A DNA stretch of 64,000 nucleotides, taken from contig NZ_CP028136.1 of the NCBI RefSeq assembly GCF_003024155.1, positions 2,418,001-2,482,000 on the forward strand, read 5' to 3'. Positions 61,398-64,000 of the stretch are shown one piece after another. Both the position numbers and the translations under genes were made by a program. A model generated the notes under the pieces. The model worked only from the letters and a program-made list of their open reading frames with translations. It ran no database searches and was not told the origin of the DNA. The stretch is from Christiangramia fulva (lineage in GTDB: Bacteria > Bacteroidota > Bacteroidia > Flavobacteriales > Flavobacteriaceae). Each line of letters opens with the position of its first letter. The first letter of the stretch is position 1.

Positions 61398-62567
61398 ATG
61401 AGCAACAGATATTTTACTGAGGAACATGAACTTTTCAGGAAAAGCTTTCAGGATTTCCTGCAAAAAGAGGTGGTGCCTCATGTAGAAAAATGGGAAGAAA
61501 CAGGAACCATAGAACCATTCATCTGGAAGAAATTCGGAGAGATGGGATATTTCGGGCTTAATCAGCCTGAGAAATTCGGAGGTATGGACCTTGATCTTTT
61601 CTATACCGTGATCTTTCTCGAAGAATTGCAAAAGATCAATTCCGGAGGTTTTGCGGCTGCAATGTGGGCGCATGCATACCTTGCAATGACGCATTTGAAC
61701 AAAGAAGCCAGTGAGGAATTAAAGGAGAAATATCTTACCGCAGCGATCAAAGGTGAAATGATAGGATGTCTTTGTATTTCTGAACCTTTTGGAGGATCGG
61801 ATGTTGCAGGGATGAAAACCACGGCTATAAAGAAAGGCGACAAATACATTGTTAACGGCTCAAAGACTTTTATTACGAATGGTGTTTATGCCGATTTTTA
61901 TGTTGTAGCGGCCAAGACAGATCCAGAGCAGGGGAATAAAGGAATGAGTATTTTTCTTTTAGATAAAAAGTTTAAAGGGATTTCTACCAGTAAGCTTAAT
62001 AAACTTGGCTGGAGAGCTTCAGATACTGCAGAGATCGCTTTTGATAATGTGGAAGTCCCCGTTGAAAATCTTATGGGTGAAGAAGGCAAAGGTTTTAGTT
62101 ATATCATGCAACATTTTGCCCTGGAAAGGCTTATTATGGGGGTTAATGCTCATGCCCGTTCTGAATACGCCCTGGATTACGCGATGGGATATATGAAAGA
62201 GCGTGAAGCTTTTGGTAAAACACTGGATAAGTTTCAGGCATTGCGGCATTCTGTTGCCGAAATGACCAGTGAGATTGCCATGGTAAAAGAATTCAATTAC
62301 TCAGTGACCGAAAAACTTGACAAGGGCGAATATGTGGTGAAAGAAGCAAGTATGTCTAAACTACTGGCTACCAAAATCGCTGATGAGGTCATTTATAAAT
62401 GTCTGCAGATGCTTGGAGGCTATGGCTATATGGAAGATTACCCAATGGCGAGATTGTTCCGCGATAGCAGGCTTGGACCTATTGGCGGAGGAACTTCAGA
62501 GATATTGAAGGAGATCATAGCCAAAATGATAATTGATAATAAAGAATACAAACCTGCAGCTAAATAG
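61398..62567 (+). CDS. Acyl-CoA dehydrogenase, LCAD/isovaleryl type
   Basis: 389 residues. Acyl-CoA dehydrogenase N, middle and C domains are visible: CLCISEPFGGSDVAGMKTTA (FAD/substrate region), ERLIMGVNAHARSEYALDYAMGYMKEREAFGKTL, and MLGGYGYMEDYPMARLFRDSRLGPIGGGTSEI. The catalytic Glu of the short/medium-chain enzymes (YEGT) is Gly364 here; as in LCAD and isovaleryl-CoA dehydrogenase, the base may be Glu243 in ALERL. Together with IcmF and IlvE this fits branched-chain acid use. Start moved to the ATG at 61398 from the 61377 frame. Confidence 0.9.
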   Translation: MSNRYFTEEHELFRKSFQDFLQKEVVPHVEKWEETGTIEPFIWKKFGEMGYFGLNQPEKFGGMDLDLFYTVIFLEELQKINSGGFAAAMWAHAYLAMTHLNKEASEELKEKYLTAAIKGEMIGCLCISEPFGGSDVAGMKTTAIKKGDKYIVNGSKTFITNGVYADFYVVAAKTDPEQGNKGMSIFLLDKKFKGISTSKLNKLGWRASDTAEIAFDNVEVPVENLMGEEGKGFSYIMQHFALERLIMGVNAHARSEYALDYAMGYMKEREAFGKTLDKFQALRHSVAEMTSEIAMVKEFNYSVTEKLDKGEYVVKEASMSKLLATKIADEVIYKCLQMLGGYGYMEDYPMARLFRDSRLGPIGGGTSEILKEIIAKMIIDNKEYKPAAK

Positions 62568-62593
62568 AGATTTTGGTAAAAATTATAAAAATG

Positions 62594-62624
62594 CCCCTGG
62601 AATTTTTCAGGGGTTATTTTTTTA
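62594..62624. terminator. Bidirectional terminator between the dehydrogenase and the MBL gene
   Basis: CCCCTG - GAATTTTT - CAGGGG (6-bp stem, extendable) is followed by TTATTTTTTT on the plus strand and by CATTTTTATAATTTTT on the minus strand. It lies between two convergent genes. Confidence 0.8.
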
Positions 62625-63477
62625 AACTATCATAAAAGGTTTTCCTGATCTTAGGGCCATTTATAAAGGAATCTTTCATTGCTTCATCGGTATAGAATTC
62701 ATTCGTCAGGTTTTCATCTGCCACGATCTCAGCTTCGGTTTTTCCGGCCTTGATAGCATTTAAAACATTCCTGCGGATGGTTTTAAGCATCTCCAGGTAA
62801 TCTTTATAATTTTCATAATTTGCGAGGCCTCCGTGGCCGGGAATTATTTTAGTTTTCTCATTAATAAATGAAAGGCCCGTTTCTGCAGCTTTGATATCTC
62901 CATCTACGCTGCCTCCGCTTTTCAAGTCTATATAAGGAAACTGAGCATTGAAAAAGGTATCCCCGGTATGCAGTACGTTGCTCTGCGGAAAAAAGATCAG
63001 CGCGTCACCATCAGTATGGGCATTGTGCACATGGACCACCATTATATCATTTCCGTTAAGATGCAGATTTATATTTTCATCAAAAGTTACCACGGGGAGG
63101 CCGGCTACCATACTGTCGTTTTTAAGTCTTTTACGAACGTTTTCCTGCGCAAAGATCAAAGCTCCTTCCTTTTTAAAATTGCCATTCCCGCCGGTGTGAT
63201 CGCCGTGATGGTGAGTGTTCACCAGGTATTTTACGGGCTGGTCGCTAAGGCTTTTAAGTTTATTCATGATCTTTTCAGAGAGAGGTGCGAACTGATCGTC
63301 GATCATAAAAATACCGTCATCACCTGTTAAAACTCCAATATTTCCGCCGGCACCTTTGAGCATGGAGACATTTCCGTTTACGGGAATAATTTCAATTTCC
63401 ACATTTTCCAAATCCTGAAAAGCGAAAAGAGAAGGACTTAGACATAAAAATAAACTGACTAAAAGAAGTGATTTCAT
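62614..63477 (-). CDS. Secreted MBL-fold metallo-hydrolase
   Basis: 287 residues from the ATG at 63477. Signal peptide (ends SLFAF). The zinc-binding HxHxDH is in NTHHHGDHTGG, followed by HNAHTDGDALIFFPQSNVLHTGD and a last His near IIPGHGG. Length and motifs fit subclass-B-like periplasmic hydrolases, but the typical beta-lactamase zinc set is not enough to call it a resistance enzyme. Convergent with the dehydrogenase gene over a shared terminator. Confidence 0.9.
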   Translation of the reverse strand: MKSLLLVSLFLCLSPSLFAFQDLENVEIEIIPVNGNVSMLKGAGGNIGVLTGDDGIFMIDDQFAPLSEKIMNKLKSLSDQPVKYLVNTHHHGDHTGGNGNFKKEGALIFAQENVRKRLKNDSMVAGLPVVTFDENINLHLNGNDIMVVHVHNAHTDGDALIFFPQSNVLHTGDTFFNAQFPYIDLKSGGSVDGDIKAAETGLSFINEKTKIIPGHGGLANYENYKDYLEMLKTIRRNVLNAIKAGKTEAEIVADENLTNEFYTDEAMKDSFINGPKIRKTFYDSLKK

Positions 63478-63573
63478 ACTGAATGATTTTAAGATTTTGA
63501 ATGTACGCATTTTTTTAAAACCTTTAATTTCAGTATATTAAATATAAACAGGTAAAAAGATAGGCTTATATCT

Positions 63574-63602
63574 TTGCATTTCTAAGAATTGCATTATATT
63601 TG
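63574..63602 (+). promoter_or_regulatory. Promoter of rpsU
   Basis: TTG (63574-63576), 18 nt, TATATTTG (63595-63602), full -7 match. A second -7 box TATCTTTG at 63569-63576 overlaps the -33 of the first, so tandem starts are possible. Confidence 0.55.
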
Positions 63603-63620
63603 CGGCCTATTTCTAAAGAG

Positions 63621-63630
63621 AGGAGGTGAT
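63621..63630 (+). promoter_or_regulatory. Near-perfect Shine-Dalgarno sequence of rpsU
   Basis: AGGAGGTGAT pairs at all ten positions with the 3' end of 16S rRNA (anti-SD), 6 nt from the ATG at 63637. Such sites are rare in Bacteroidota, so this one is exceptional and decides the start. Confidence 0.9.
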
Positions 63631-63636
63631 TGCCAT

Positions 63637-63831
63637 ATGTTAATTATACCAGTTAAAGACGGAGAAAATATAGATAGAGCGCTGAAACGTTTCAAGCGTA
63701 AATTCGACAAGACAGGGAAAATGCGCGAACTAAGAAGTCGTCAGCATTTTACAAAACCTTCTGTTGAAAGAAGACAGCAAGTTCAGAAAGCTCAATATAT
63801 CCAGCATCTTAGAGATCAGGAAGATATCTAG
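63637..63831 (+). CDS. rpsU: 30S ribosomal protein bS21
   Basis: 64 residues from the ATG at 63637, preceded by the strong Shine-Dalgarno site; a 16-residue upstream extension in the frame is rejected. Typical sequence LIIPVKDGENIDRALKRFKRKFDKTGKMRELRSRQHFTKPSVERRQ. In Bacteroidota bS21 with bS18 and bS6 is known to bury the anti-SD, and this strong SD has been linked to rpsU autocontrol in Flavobacterium johnsoniae. Followed by a strong terminator and xerC. Confidence 0.96.
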   Translation: MLIIPVKDGENIDRALKRFKRKFDKTGKMRELRSRQHFTKPSVERRQQVQKAQYIQHLRDQEDI

Positions 63832-63863
63832 TGAATGCCGGGCGACTTGAAATCGCAAAAATA

Positions 63864-63914
63864 AAAACTGTTGGTAGATAAAGTTTAGTAACTTTGTTTA
63901 TCAACAGTTTTTTT
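63864..63914 (+). terminator. Strong terminator between rpsU and xerC
   Basis: AAAACTGTTGGTAGATAAAG/T pairs over 21 positions (three wobbles) with ACTTTGTTTATCAACAGTTTT around a 6-nt loop (TTAGTA), then T residues up to the base before the xerC ATG. Confidence 0.85.
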
Positions 63915-64000
63915 ATGCCCTTTTCTGCCTTTCTCGATTATCTGAGTTTAGAGAAAAAGTATTCTTCTCATACTGTGACGGCTTATTCAGCTGACCTGCA
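63915..64000 (+). CDS. xerC: Tyrosine recombinase XerC-like, 5' end only
   Basis: Only the first 28 codons are in the window, MPFSAFLDYLSLEKKYSSHT and on. They match the N-terminal SAM-like core-binding domain of tyrosine recombinases, and rpsU-xerC is a common core order in Flavobacteriaceae (often followed by hpf). It is probably the XerC that resolves chromosome dimers, not a phage integrase. The start codon sits directly after the T-run of the rpsU terminator. Confidence 0.75.
   Translation, partial: MPFSAFLDYLSLEKKYSSHTVTAYSADL

Noticed and set aside
62614..63477. Metallo-beta-lactamase resistance gene.
   Set aside because: The fold and HxHxDH motif are shared by many hydrolases and there is no resistance-specific evidence.
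63915..64000. Tyrosine recombinase as a sign of an integrative element or prophage.
   Set aside because: rpsU-xerC is a core flavobacterial order and no attachment repeats or phage genes are seen.

Overview
The window is a gene-dense stretch of a Bacteroidota chromosome, most likely family Flavobacteriaceae and perhaps a marine Gramella/Salegentibacter-like genus (the genus is inference). Support comes from family-level markers: Lacal_2735, DUF4197, DUF2795, DUF2851, DUF4199, DUF6249 and DUF6268 proteins, a DnaJ with a reduced zinc region, a SecA with a lineage-specific tail, -33/-7 promoters of the TTG / TAnnTTTG type, and an rpsU with a near-perfect Shine-Dalgarno sequence in a genome otherwise almost without them. 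No phage, CRISPR array, rRNA, tRNA or complete insertion sequence is visible.

Layout. 1-5.5 kb: a cut-off Lacal_2735 gene, a DUF4197 lipoprotein, purU, and a 1150-residue fused B12 mutase with isobutyryl-CoA mutase substrate residues. 5.5-9.7 kb: a repeat-rich gap, then two tandem TolB/TPR membrane proteins whose central domain is almost identical. 9.7-19.2 kb: an Lrp regulator, a serine-less alpha/beta-hydrolase-like protein, an MFS carrier, a glnB-amt-porin nitrogen cluster, and a fluoride channel. 19.2-23.6 kb: a MazG-like hydrolase, ilvE, mnmD and a TIGR01777 protein. 23.7-31.1 kb: grpE-dnaJ, then an ABC exporter, MscS, a DUF6268 barrel, an NtrC-like AAA+ protein without a DNA-binding domain, and a small membrane protein in one tight run. 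31.1-38.9 kb: GNAT, PPK2, M28 peptidase, MATE, PAP2, meaB, ohr, DUF2911. 39-45.2 kb: two ECF sigma/anti-sigma modules, each behind a recognisable ECF-type promoter, flanking an M23 peptidase and an AT-rich mntA-hepT toxin-antitoxin pair whose hepT carries an in-frame stop. 45.3-64 kb: secA, a cobalamin adenosyltransferase, a metzincin-like lipoprotein, a NamZ-type muramidase, a LolE-like permease, a cystathionine-beta-synthase-like enzyme, an SGNH hydrolase, an AGCS symporter, an acyl-CoA dehydrogenase of the LCAD/isovaleryl type, an MBL hydrolase, rpsU, and the start of a xerC-like recombinase.

How the parts connect. The fused mutase, the free MeaB GTPase and the PduO-type adenosyltransferase are the parts of adenosylcobalamin-dependent acyl-CoA metabolism; with the acyl-CoA dehydrogenase and ilvE they suggest branched-chain acyl-CoA turnover, although the genes are scattered. 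The sharpest regulatory signal is the 139-bp divergent region at 44086-44224, where two promoters with the same -35 (TTTTGTAACCG), the same 17-nt spacer and the same -10 (CGTC) point outward, one to an ECF sigma gene and one to a DUF6249 membrane protein. I did not find a convincing wholly new multi-gene system. The strongest leads are this ECF circuit, the mosaic TolB/TPR pair, the NtrC-like protein lacking both a DNA-binding domain and a normal GAFTGA loop, and the disabled HepT.
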